In this document: positions 1-8,345 of the stretch, piece by piece
How the letters are laid out: each line of letters starts with the position of its first letter
Numbering within the stretch: position 1 is the stretch's first letter
DNA from: Chara braunii
Lineage: Eukaryota; Streptophyta; Charophyceae; Charales; Characeae
NCBI GenBank assembly: GCA_003427395.1
Contig: BFEA01000114.1
Span: 159,814 to 181,661 of the forward strand
Length of the DNA stretch: 21,848 bases
Reading direction: 5' to 3'
Made by a program: the position numbers and the translations under genes
Notes under the pieces: generated by a model
Seen by the model: the letters and a program-made list of their open reading frames with translations, nothing else
Database searches by the model: none
What the model was told of the DNA's origin: nothing

Positions 1-161
1 AAACTGAACAACTTTTGCCTCAAGGTTACATCGAAATTCTTCACCAAATTTAAAATAAAAAATAAAATTTCAAATTATTTTTATTATTTTTATTTATTTT
101 TATTTTTTTGGCCCGGCCGGGCAAGTGACCCCAGGCCACTCTGGTAGCCTAGATATATGTG

Positions 162-183
162 TATATATATATATATATATATA
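162..183. repeat. (TA)n microsatellite
   Basis: About eleven TA dinucleotides in a row, directly left of the small hairpin at 185-213. Confidence 0.9.
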
Positions 184-184
184 G

Positions 185-213
185 GGTTGTAGATCTTTTT
201 GATCTCTACAACC
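185..213. repeat. Short inverted repeat (9-bp stem)
   Basis: Bases 185-193 (ggttgtaga) pair with 205-213 (tctacaacc) around an 11-nt loop that contains a T run. This could be a simple hairpin in repeat DNA. No function is assigned. Confidence 0.7.
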
Positions 214-504
214 TCATATTTTTATAATTTATTTTTATTTTTTTAGCTTTTAAAGTTTTACTATATTTTAAAAAAATCAAAAACATAATGTGGGAAAGAA
301 AAAAGAGATGAAAATAGTTTTTTTTTTTTGGTTACACAAAGATATTTTTAGGGCTAAAAAAAAAAAACAGAAAAAACAAGCTAAAAATATAGGGTTATAG
401 ACATTTCAAATATGTACAGCGACATTTTTTTATTTTTTTTTAACTTCATATATTAAAAAAAAAAACATAAAAGCAAATATAAAAAGGAAAAACAGACATG
501 CACG

Positions 505-596
505 CACACACAGAGACACACAACACACACAAACTGTGACAAACACACAAATGCACAGTGCACACACACACATACACACACACGCCAACAATCATA

Positions 597-651
<55 letters not shown>

Positions 652-767
652 ACAAACACACACATACACAAACACATGCGCATACATACATATTCATGCA
701 CATACACACTCTCACACGCGAGCACACACATACACACACGCGCGAACACACAGCACACCGGGGGTGA
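505..767. repeat. (CA)n microsatellite, interrupted
   Basis: CA dinucleotides dominate for about 260 bp. The longest pure run is about 50 bp at 600-649, and CG, AT and TA interruptions are commoner toward both edges. Open reading frames here (His/Thr on plus, Cys/Val on minus) are products of the dinucleotide repeat and not genes. Confidence 0.95.
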
Positions 768-779
768 GGTCCCACTAGC

Positions 780-1560
780 AACGGGATAGGATAGAAACGA
801 GTTTGTGGGGCAGTTGAGTGACCCAAATCCTGTCGTGCAGCACTCGTGATCCCACGGTCAGCATTTTACTTGTATTACCTGCAAAAGTAAGGAGATCTTC
901 GTTCCCCTCCCCCTCTCCTTAACACTGGGCATGCCGTGCAAAGAAAGCTTCCCGCCAGAATCTTTTCACTCGGTTGGGGGTGTGGCCAACCCCAAACGAG
1001 GGTGGGGTCGGCCTTAGGCCCACTGGATAGAAGATTTTCAGTATTTTACTTGCTGTTGTGCAATTATCTCATTGGGTGGAGCCCTCCTTCAATCACGGAG
1101 TATATGGAGGGTGTTAGGATCAGTGTTGACATAAGTCAAGTTTATTCCAGAAAATGTGGCGGTTACTTTGTTCACTGTTATTGCAACCACCACCCTCATA
1201 TCATTTGTGATCTAATGGCTGGGAAGCACTCTGTCATGATTTCCGATGGAAGGTCTCTGTTTTTTTTTGTTTTTTTTTGTCTTTCTTCTGTTTTCTCGGC
1301 CCGGAAATCCGTAATGAACCTGTCAGGCAGCTGCCACTCAGTGTCACACTGGATCGGTCACACTCCTAATATCCGACTGCTAATAGGACCTCGCCCCTGC
1401 ACACACATAACTGGGGCCTTGGGGGTTGGGGGATGTGGGGGCGGATGGCTTTGAGGCTTCCGGGTGAGTTTGGGGACTGGTGCTGGGGGGTTGGTAAGTG
1501 GCAGGTGGCAGGCTGGTCGGTGTCGGTCTAATTCGGTGGTATAAGAGGTGTTTTAAGGGT

Positions 1561-1564
<4 letters not shown>
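780..1564. other. Unassigned unique sequence
   Basis: No recognisable gene or RNA. A 172-codon plus-strand frame at 936-1454 has no recognisable domain; it runs through a T-rich low-complexity patch (1260-1280) and ends in a Gly-rich stretch encoded by G-rich DNA, so I do not call it. The stretch flanks the 3' end of the LINE to its right and should hold that LINE's original target site. A matching target-site duplication was not found. Confidence 0.5.

Positions 1565-1655
<91 letters not shown>
1565..1655 (-). repeat. Poly(T) tract = LINE poly(A) tail
   Basis: An uninterrupted run of 91 T on the plus strand. Read on the minus strand it is a poly(A) run directly after the last LINE-like coding sequence (1656 upward). 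Poly(A) at the 3' end is expected of an L1-type element after target-primed reverse transcription. The purity argues for a fairly recent insertion or for homopolymer expansion. The exact length may suffer from sequencing or assembly error. Confidence 0.8.
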
Positions 1656-1657
<2 letters not shown>

Positions 1658-2797
1658 CTAGGGCCACGTGTTCCAGACCCCGCGCATCGATTCTGTTTTT
1701 TCTGAAAAGGGCGGGAGCCGCCCGTTTTCGCGTTTAAAGAGAATTCAACGGGAGTTTAATTCCCTCATTCCCCGTTATAAGATACACAGGGGGTCTATAC
1801 ACCGTAACACCCTACTGTTAGAGTCAGTTATCCACCGGTTGTCAAAACGAGGTTGCCTATATACTTCCTCCCAGTGTCGTGGTGGTGTTTTATCCGGGGG
1901 GGGGAGTTTCCTCCATATTTTTATAAGTCAGGTCCAAAAAGCATCATTTTGCAGATCCTTTCTGGCTGCTTGCCTGTCTGTACCAGGTTCGTCATCTTTC
2001 GATGTTGATGGTCTAGGGACAAGCAAGTATCGATCTTCCAACCAGGTCGTCGGATCCATGTCCGAGGGGGCCAGTGGGGCCAGTCTACTTATTTGTTGTA
2101 GTGCTAATGCTTTCAATGGGGATTGTGGATCAAAGAGCAGGTGCTTTACCCACTGAAGGGCTAGGGCCTTTAAGTTCATCTGGGTGGCTGGGTCTATGAT
2201 CCCCAGTCCACCTTTGATTTTTGGTTGGACGACCACGTGCCACGCCACTCTGCTAATGACATTAGGGCACTGATGGCTCCCTCTCCACAGGAATGCCACC
2301 ACCTGTCGCTGGAGGGTGGCCATCGCTGATTTAATCAATGACTAGAGTATTGTTTTATACCACAGTGAGGCTAATGTTACGTTATTAATTATCACAGCCC
2401 GGCCCATCAGCGAGGTTTTGCTATCTTTCCAACTGGTTAGTTTTCCTAGGACGGGTTGCACCAGCCATTCATCATTCAGGGGCAGTCGTCCATCTGCCGA
2501 TAGTTTGACTCCTAACACCCTGATCGGGGCCTCCTTCGGCCGCTATCGCACCCGAGGGGATTTTGGCGGCCTGACCCTTTGCTAGTGTATCCACCAGCCC
2601 TCTGTTTTATTACCCCTGTTCACTCGCATATCTGATAATTTGTAGAATCCGTCCAGCAGTCGGCGAACTTCCTCCATGTATTCGGCCGAGGCATCCACCA
2701 TGAGGGTGAGATCATCAGTGAAGAGGGAGCAGATAGGGATAGTCTCCTCTGGAATAGAAGTTACCTTTATTTTCTTGATTTGTTTACGGGTGTGCAG
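1656..2797 (-). pseudogene. LINE (L1-type) reverse transcriptase pseudogene, 3' half
   Basis: Read on the minus strand from 2797 down. It starts with the end of the RT palm and the motif C box, here FTDD at 2711-2722 in place of the usual F/Y-A-D-D. The RT thumb and the plant-LINE downstream region follow, with RVLGVKLSADGRL, then FLWRG near 2290 and KIKGGLGIIDP near 2205. The longest uninterrupted part is 1928-2338 (136 codons). A fainter conserved-looking stretch continues to 1656, where poly(A) begins. Several in-frame stops, including one near 2340 and two near 2550-2590, and at least one frame change show it is dead. No C-terminal Cys/His zinc knuckle or RNase H was seen. The 5' half lies beyond the insertion, at 3619-4200. 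Confidence 0.85.
2789..2797. repeat. Target-site duplication, left copy
   Basis: Sequence ggtgtgcag, identical to 3619-3627. A tenth base differs (c here, g at 3628). The copies lie exactly where the LINE reading frame breaks and resumes. Confidence 0.85.
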
Positions 2798-2989
2798 CTA
2801 TGTGACACTCGCGGCCTAGGCCGTGGGCAATTCGGTCACCGCGGCCGAAAAAGTTGACCGTAGCCGTGCCCGCCAGGCCTAGTTTGCGGCCCGATATTTC
2901 ATATATTTTTTTGGGGGTCGAAAAATAAGTGAAAAAAGAAATATATATATGAAAAACAAAAAATATTTCATATATATGTTTGATTGTTT

Positions 2990-3009
2990 AATTGATTGAT
3001 TGATTGATT
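2990..3009. repeat. (TTGA)n tetranucleotide repeat, left arm
   Basis: About five TTGA/TGAT units. It is the inverted complement of the TCAA repeat at 3339-3369, placed symmetrically about the (GT)n core of the inserted element. Confidence 0.85.
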
Positions 3010-3029
3010 ACAAAAAAAAATAAAAATGA

Positions 3030-3032
<3 letters not shown>

Positions 3033-3083
<51 letters not shown>

Positions 3084-3109
3084 TGCGCGCGCACACGCGT
3101 GCGTGTGTA

Positions 3110-3187
<78 letters not shown>

Positions 3188-3290
3188 CGTGTGTGTGTGT
3201 GTGTGCGTGTGCGTGTGTGTGTGTATGTGTGTGTGTGTACACATTTGTTTGTGTGTGTATGTGTGTGTGTGTGTTTGTGTGTGAGTGATG
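3033..3290. repeat. (GT)n microsatellite, element core
   Basis: A GT-dominated tract of about 260 bp with pure runs at 3033-3075 and roughly 3113-3177, broken by GC, AT and CA steps. It fills the centre of the inverted-repeat element. ORFs in all frames here are repeat artefacts. Confidence 0.95.
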
Positions 3291-3337
3291 TGTGTGTACG
3301 TGTGTCGGGGGGAGGGGAGGGAGGACCCCTCCCCCAG

Positions 3338-3338
<1 letters not shown>

Positions 3339-3373
<35 letters not shown>

Positions 3374-3386
3374 AAATAAATAAAAT
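3339..3386. repeat. (TCAA)n / (AAAT)n repeat, right arm
   Basis: About seven to eight TCAA units followed by several AAAT/AATA units. The TCAA part mirrors the TTGA repeat at 2990-3009. Confidence 0.9.
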
Positions 3387-3618
3387 TTAATAAATAGTCA
3401 ATCAATAAATATTTATTTTTTTTCCCATTTTTTTTTATCACTCACCGAACCCCCCCCCCCCAAATTTTCAAATTGTTAATTTTGTTTTTGTATAGGGTGG
3501 TAGTGGCCGGCGTGCGCAGGCAGAGCGCGCGCCCCTGGCTGGCCCTGGCGCGACCGTGCGCAAACTCGGTCGCAGGCCCGTGACCGGTCTTCTCGGTTGC
3601 GACCGAGGGGGACACATA

Positions 3619-3627
3619 GGTGTGCAG
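3619..3627. repeat. Target-site duplication, right copy
   Basis: Sequence ggtgtgcag, matching 2789-2797. On the minus strand it encodes Leu-His-Thr, the point where the two LINE halves join in frame. Confidence 0.85.
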
Positions 3628-4200
3628 GTCAACCGCCAACTCATAATTATTACGAACAAAAAGGGGGCAATTGAGTCACCTTGGAGCACAATTCGTCCGA
3701 GGCGAATGGGAGGAGTCAGTCAGTCATTTATCTGCACCCTCGTCATGACATTCTGATGAAGGATTCTCACCCTGCACCTGAACCTTGGGCCAAAATTGAG
3801 CTTTTCTAAGCAGTTATCAAGGAAAACCCAATCCACATGATAATGGCGTTGTGCCTAGACTGGCGGGACAACTTAATGACTTCATTGATGAGGAGGATAT
3901 TATCCTGAATCTTCTTTCCTTTAATGAATCCAGATTCCGTTGGATGTATGATATCTAGCGTCAGCGGACCCATACGATTTGTTAGTGTTTTTGCTATCAT
4001 CTTATACACCACTTTTAGGAGCGTAATTGGATGATAGTTCCTAATGCTCATTTTGTCTCCTTTCTTGTGGAGCAGGGTCAGTATCCCTTGTCCCACGAAT
4101 TCCCCCATTTGTCCTGTTGTCCAGATCGTTTGGTAGTATTCCATCAGGTTTAATCATTATCCAAGAATGCTACTGAGCCTTTGGACGTTATTTGTCCGAT
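3619..4200 (-). pseudogene. LINE (L1-type) reverse transcriptase pseudogene, 5' half
   Basis: Read on the minus strand from about 4200 down. A PDG motif appears near 4150, then EYYQTIW. The RT fingers follow at 4144-3806 (GILTLLHKKGDK, NYHPITLLKVVYKMIAKTL, a TESGFIKGKKIQDNIL segment). Then comes a frame-shifted motif A region (a W-FLDN-L-LNFGPRF pattern, 3770-3830) and motif B as QGDSIAPFLFVI near 3650-3690. These are the standard motifs of an L1-type RT in the standard order. At least three frameshifts and several stops break it. N-terminal sequence (endonuclease, ORF1) is absent, so the copy is 5'-truncated or decayed past recognition. The frame continues into 2797 once the insertion and one duplication copy are skipped. 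Confidence 0.8.
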
Positions 4201-4620
4201 CATGACTAAGTAGGATCTTGTTTATTTTGAAGCAACTAAATAATCGAGTGTTTATTCGTTCAAACTATCACAGGAGAAGCCAAAATGGAAGGCTTACATG
4301 ATATTGGAGTTCGATAATAGATAGAAGACAGTAAAAAGATTAGTGTTTCCGCCCCTTAGATATTATTCGTTCAAACAAGACCGAGAGCGTAGTTTGAACT
4401 TAAGCAAGGACAACGATCAATTTGGAAGGCAGAATTTAATGATTCATCTAGGTGTTACTGCCTACACCGATGAAAAAGGGAGAGTAGCTAGTACAGACAT
4501 CTCATTAGATCGGTGCGATAAGATATTCCAAGCATGCAAAAAAAGCTTAGTAGGGATGTGTATGTGTTCGGGTCAATCAGAAACTAGTTATCGATTGTGG
4601 TGAGAAGTAATAAACAGAGG
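4201..4620. other. Unassigned sequence left of the purine block
   Basis: No recognised gene. An 86-codon plus-strand frame (4343-4603) shows no motif I know. A 14-bp direct repeat, ttattcgttcaaac, occurs at 4252-4265 and 4363-4376. The 5' end of the LINE should lie near the left edge. Confidence 0.5.
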
Positions 4621-5423
4621 ATGTCGAGGTAGATTGCAGAGGCGAAAAGAGGGTTGTGAGAGGAGCAGAGGACAAGTGTCAAAGATAATGGTAATGCAAT
4701 GAGGATGAAAAGTAGGAGGTGGTGGGAGAGGATATCCTAACGAGAGAAGACCACAGGAAAAGGTGGTAGGAAAAGGCAGAGAAAGGGAGCAAGGGTGTGG
4801 ATGGGAGGTCAATGGGAGAGGTAGCTAGCGGGGATGGATAGCGGGAACAGTAGCAGGAGTGAAGGCAGGGGGCAACGTGAGAAGGTGGGGGAGAACACCA
4901 GGGTGAGGGCGCGAATGGGGTTGGACAACGAGAGGAAGCAGTGGGGGTGAAGTTGAGGGGAAACGGGATGGGGCAACAGGAGCGAATAGCCGGAGGAGAT
5001 GAGAGGACAACGGGGGAAGATGGTGGGAGTGGCCGGCGAGAGAGACCGCGAGCGCAAAGATGAAGCAATGATGGAGAGGGTTGTCATATGATATTAGCGG
5101 GATCGGATTGGGGAGGATGGCCTCGGTAGGGATAACAGAAGTGGCCGAGACCAGGCAACCTAGAGAACAGCGGGAAAGAGTTGTGAGAGAGAACCGCGGA
5201 AGGGGGCAGCGGTGGAGGATAAAAGGAAGTCGTGAAGAGAGTGGGGCTAGAGGGGAACGGGGGAGGATAACTGGAGGATGGGAGGAGGCCACGAGATAAT
5301 ATACCTCGAGGGAAGAGCGGAGAAAGTCGGGGGTATAGAACTAGAGGGTTCGGGCAACAGAATGGGGCGTTGGGATCAGATAACGAGAGGAGTAGGGGGA
5401 ACAAACGGGGGTGAGGGGGGGAA

Positions 5424-5461
<38 letters not shown>

Positions 5462-6430
5462 ATGGTGCGAGAGGTCAGTGGAGATATGGTGCAATCAAGG
5501 TCGTGGTAGGACAGGGGATCGAGGCAACGATACTGGAGGGTGTTGGGAGAGGTCAGCGAAGGAGCGTCATGAGGGCGGTGAAGGAGAAGTGACAACGGGA
5601 AAGGCGGTCGCATGACATTAGCAGGATCGGATTGGGGAGGAGGGCATCAGCAGGAATGACGGGAATAGACAGGACACGATAGCATAAGAAAGACAACGAG
5701 AGGGAACGGTGGGAGGGGGCCGCAGAAGGCGCCAACGGGAGGGCTAGTGGGAGACGTCGGGAGAGGACAACGGGGAAGGGAATATGATAGACCACGAGGA
5801 AGTGGGAGAGCAGCGGGGGGGCTCGTAAGAGGGGATGGATAGCGGGGGGAGCAGTAGGAGGGAGGTGGGAGGAACAACGGGAGGGGGCGGGGGGGCGGGA
5901 ACAATAAATTAGAGAAGTTGGGGGAACAGAAAGGGGGGGATGGTGGGAGAGGTCAGCGATGATATAGTGTGAGCGAGGCCGGAGTAGGATAGGGGAGCGA
6001 GTTAGGTCAGAGACGGGCATCTGGGGAGGTCGACGGGAGGGGTTAGAGGGAGGGAGCAGTTGGAGAATTTGGCGGACAGGGACAACAGGTGCAAAGATGG
6101 GAGAATAGCAGAGTAGGTTGAGTGACTAGCGCTTCCGGGTTCAGACAGCAAGGGAGCGCAGTAAGAGGATTGCGGGGGGACGACGGGGAAGACAGCGGGA
6201 AAGGTCCGCGCGGGAGGGGTCAAGGAGAAGCAGGAGGGAATGACAGGAGAAGACAACGGAAAAGGCGACAGTGGTTAGAGCGGGAGGACAATGGAGGAGG
6301 TCTGGGTTATGACACGAGCGGGAAGGAACTGGAGGAGACGGCAAGGGAGGGCAGGAGGGGGGAGAGGAGAAAGGAGAGGAAGAAAGGAAGGGGGAGGGGG
6401 GGGGAGGGGAGAGAGAGCACAAGCGGTTAA
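4620..6430. repeat. Purine-rich satellite-like block, ~500-bp higher-order repeat
   Basis: For about 1.8 kb the plus strand is overwhelmingly G and A, built from short motifs such as gggagagg and acaacggga. On top of this is a longer period. The 5086-5135 segment recurs at about 5608-5657 (shared core ggatcggattggggagga). The 5461-5520 segment recurs near 5939-6000. A segment around 4830-4860 recurs around 5832-5862, two periods away. Spacings are about 522, 478 and 1002 bp. Pro/Ser/Leu-rich ORFs on the minus strand and Gly/Arg-rich ORFs on the plus strand are composition artefacts. Confidence 0.8.
5424..5460. repeat. Poly(G) homopolymer, 37 nt
   Basis: An uninterrupted run of 37 G inside the purine-rich block. 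Such runs are rare and can form G-quadruplex structures. The length may be affected by sequencing error. Confidence 0.9.
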
Positions 6431-6970
6431 GTACAAGAGGGGGAAAGGTCCAATCTTGGGTTGGATGGGATGTTATGCGAGCATAGGACAAAAATAGGTA
6501 AGTTTAAAGAGTAAATTGAATGTGAATAATACTCCCTATGCTTACAATATCCTCCTGGGTTAATGACAGATGAACGTGGTCTGAAGGGAGAGGGAGAAAG
6601 GGAGAAGGAAACTTTGTAGGCGTGAGTGGGATGAGTACACTAATGATGTGTGCATGAGCAGTGCCGACTGGAGAGGAGACCATGAAAACGTTAGACTTAA
6701 GTCGTATGTATTATTAGAAAAAAAGAATAGTTAGTGGCGTCGGGAGAATTGTGGACTCACCGGGAAGTCTCCCTGACTAAATGTCGGAAAAGAACAGCCC
6801 CTTGGAAGCTATGATGGAAACGATGGAAATCTTCGATCTTNTTCTTGTGGGCCCCAGACCCGCCTCTTCGTGACGAGTCTTCGGAGCGAGAACTCAATCC
6901 CTAATGGAGTACCATAGGCATCCTTCGTTGTAAGGGATCTTCGGTGAGAGCAAAAAAACAGCTCCAAAAC
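6431..6970. other. Unassigned sequence
   Basis: No gene or repeat recognised. One ambiguous base (N) stands at 6841. The composition returns to mixed after the purine-rich block. Confidence 0.5.
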
Positions 6971-6989
6971 GACTGTCAAGAGATGGGAC

Positions 6990-7206
6990 CGGTAGCGCTC
7001 CGATGAAGAGCTGCGCTACTAGGCGTACTCGTTGTCCGGAGACGGCAGCGGTCTGCGTCGACAGCGAGGTGTGGGATCGGGGTGTGGTGCGGAACGATGT
7101 CTTCTTCGTCGATTCCTAGGTTCGGCCATCGCCCTCAGCTCCGACAAGGGGCTGTGTCTCCCTGTGGAATACCAGAGAGCAGGGTGATTCCAGTTCCTCC
7201 TACAAC
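6990..7206. repeat. Diverged direct repeat A, copy 1
   Basis: Matches 7634-7845 in the same orientation with many substitutions and small indels. Shared landmarks are agctgcgctac / gcgctgcgctac, cggcagcggtctgc / cggcggcgctctgc, tcggccatc-ccctcagc, and ctgtggaata. No protein is recognised in either copy. Confidence 0.75.
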
Positions 7207-7281
7207 AGACAATCTACAAGACTCAAGTAAAGAAACTCATGGTCGTGTGAACACGACAAAGGGATAGACAGCAGGCACATC

Positions 7282-7415
7282 CAACAGCGACACCTCTGGA
7301 GGCAGTGAGTGGGCAGCCGGTGGTGGTGAGACTGGTGTTGGGAGGAGCACGTGAGAACTATTGTTGACTATCTCGACTGGGAGCGTGAAAGACCGGAAGA
7401 TCGACGGGCAGCGGT
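7282..7415. repeat. Diverged direct repeat B, copy 1
   Basis: Matches 8191-8325 in the same orientation: acagcg-cac-tc-gga, a run of gcagtg/gcag motifs, gaggagcacgt / caggagcatgt, ctatctcgactgggagcgtgaa / ctacctcaaccgggagcatgaa, then cgacgggca. With repeat A it forms a duplicated A-B block. Confidence 0.75.
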
Positions 7416-7633
7416 GCCACCAATGGGAGTGGGAGTTCCTCGGGTGGTGGTGGGAGCGTCGCCGTTGGGATCAAGGGCGCTGAGCATTAACCAATATATT
7501 CTCTTACACGAAATATTTAGAGTGCATTAACCTAGTCATTTTCCTTTCTAAATATTCCTTATGAGTGGCTTACTTCATGACAAACATACATGATAATATT
7601 TGGAAAATTTCGAAAGGAGCACTGAGGGGGACA

Positions 7634-7845
7634 ACGCTCGGTTGAAGCGCTGCGCTACCGATGGTATCGTCGTTCGTAGACGGCGGCGCTCTGCATCGGC
7701 AGCAAGGCGCGGGATTCGGGATGTGGGGGTGAAGCTATGAAGTACTCGGTACTCTGTAGGTCCGGCCATCACCCTCAGCCTTGGTAAAGGGCTGCCTCTC
7801 TGTGGAATATCAGGTAGTAGGGTGGTTCCCATCCCTCCTACGACC
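7634..7845. repeat. Diverged direct repeat A, copy 2
   Basis: Second copy of repeat A, about 640 bp downstream of the first. Repeat B copy 2 follows only after about 345 bp, against about 75 bp in the first block, so roughly 270 bp lies extra here. The extra DNA includes the hairpin at 7953-8056. Confidence 0.75.
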
Positions 7846-7952
7846 TTCAACCTTCGGAATTCAATTGTTATCTACTGCGACACTATGCCCATCTATGAGT
7901 TAAATATATTGCAAACTGCATAAAGAAGGGAGAGAGGCTCTAGAACTGCCTA

Positions 7953-8056
7953 GACCCCCTGGCTATACATGGACCTAGCTTGAGACCAGGTACCTCCAGG
8001 CAGTCCTGCCTAGAGGTGCCTGGTCTCAAGCTAGGTCCATGTACAGCCAGGGGGTC
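7953..8056. repeat. 50-bp near-perfect inverted repeat (hairpin)
   Basis: Arm 7953-8002 is complementary to 8007-8056 with only three mismatches, one of which would be a G-U pair in RNA. The loop is the four bases gtcc at 8003-8006. The sequence is not low-complexity. Such a foldback could be a very small MITE, a transcribed hairpin feeding small RNAs, or a recent palindromic duplication. It lies in the extra DNA that separates repeat A copy 2 from repeat B copy 2. Confidence 0.9.
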
Positions 8057-8099
8057 CAAACGCTGGACCCTAAGGAACAACAAATTTTGACGAGTTTTC

Positions 8100-8160
8100 G
8101 GCCAAAAAACTCGGTTTTAATTTCGTTCAAAAAATAAAAAATGTCAATTTTGATGAAATG
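8100..8160. repeat. Dispersed repeat, inverted copy at 20322-20395
   Basis: The core gttcaaaaaataaaaaatgt reappears on the opposite strand around 20333-20355 with one difference. Weaker similarity extends on both sides, for example tttcgttc outward and ttttga--aaat inward, for about 60 bp. It starts just right of the hairpin and ends near the start of repeat B copy 2. Confidence 0.65.
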
Positions 8161-8190
8161 GTCGTTCTAGTGCTTGGCGAATGGTGAGTC

Positions 8191-8325
8191 AGACAGCGGC
8201 ACTTCCAGGAGCAGTGGGAGGGCAACTGGCAGCAGTGGGACTGTTGTTCTCAGGAGCATGTACGGACTACTAGTGACTACCTCAACCGGGAGCATGAAGA
8301 CATGACCTGTAGGGCGACGGGCACG
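8191..8325. repeat. Diverged direct repeat B, copy 2
   Basis: Second copy of repeat B (see 7282-7415). It lies to the right of the hairpin and the dispersed repeat. Confidence 0.75.
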
Positions 8326-8345
8326 GGCTGTATGGTCGACTGGGT

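Larger units (their letters stand above)
1..500. other. AT-rich intergenic DNA, no gene seen
   Basis: The stretch is AT-rich with many homopolymer A and T runs. It holds a short (TA)n tract, one small hairpin and a GC-rich island near 110-150. I see no ORF with recognisable protein content on either strand. Confidence 0.7.
2798..3618. mobile_element. Non-autonomous TIR/foldback DNA element inserted in LINE
   Basis: About 820 bp bounded by a 9-bp duplication, or 10 bp with one mismatch. The ends are inverted: TATGTG begins at 2799 and CACATA ends at 3618. Imperfect inverted similarity continues inward on both arms: GC-rich blocks with CGGTCAC and CGCCAGG, then a G run followed by A-rich sequence, then (TTGA)n on the left (2990-3009) and (TCAA)n on the right (3339-3369). 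The core is a (GT)n microsatellite. There is no transposase. A 9-10 bp duplication with long imperfect TIRs is typical of Mutator-like elements, so a MULE-derived MITE or foldback element is the best guess. The superfamily is inference. Confidence 0.75.

Noticed and set aside
446-778. Cys/Val-rich and His/Thr-rich ORFs in the CA tract
   Set aside because: Direct translations of a CA/GT dinucleotide repeat; all frames stay open for that reason.
936-1454. 172-codon plus-strand ORF
   Set aside because: No recognisable domain; it crosses a T-rich low-complexity patch and ends in G-rich DNA. Length alone is not enough in this composition.
2968-3379. Several overlapping ORFs in the GT tract
   Set aside because: Same artefact as in the CA tract, inside the core of the inserted element.
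4679-6491. Pro/Ser/Leu-rich minus-strand ORFs and Gly/Arg-rich plus-strand ORFs
   Set aside because: The purine-only strand lacks stop codons on its complement. The text is low-complexity and follows the DNA repeat.
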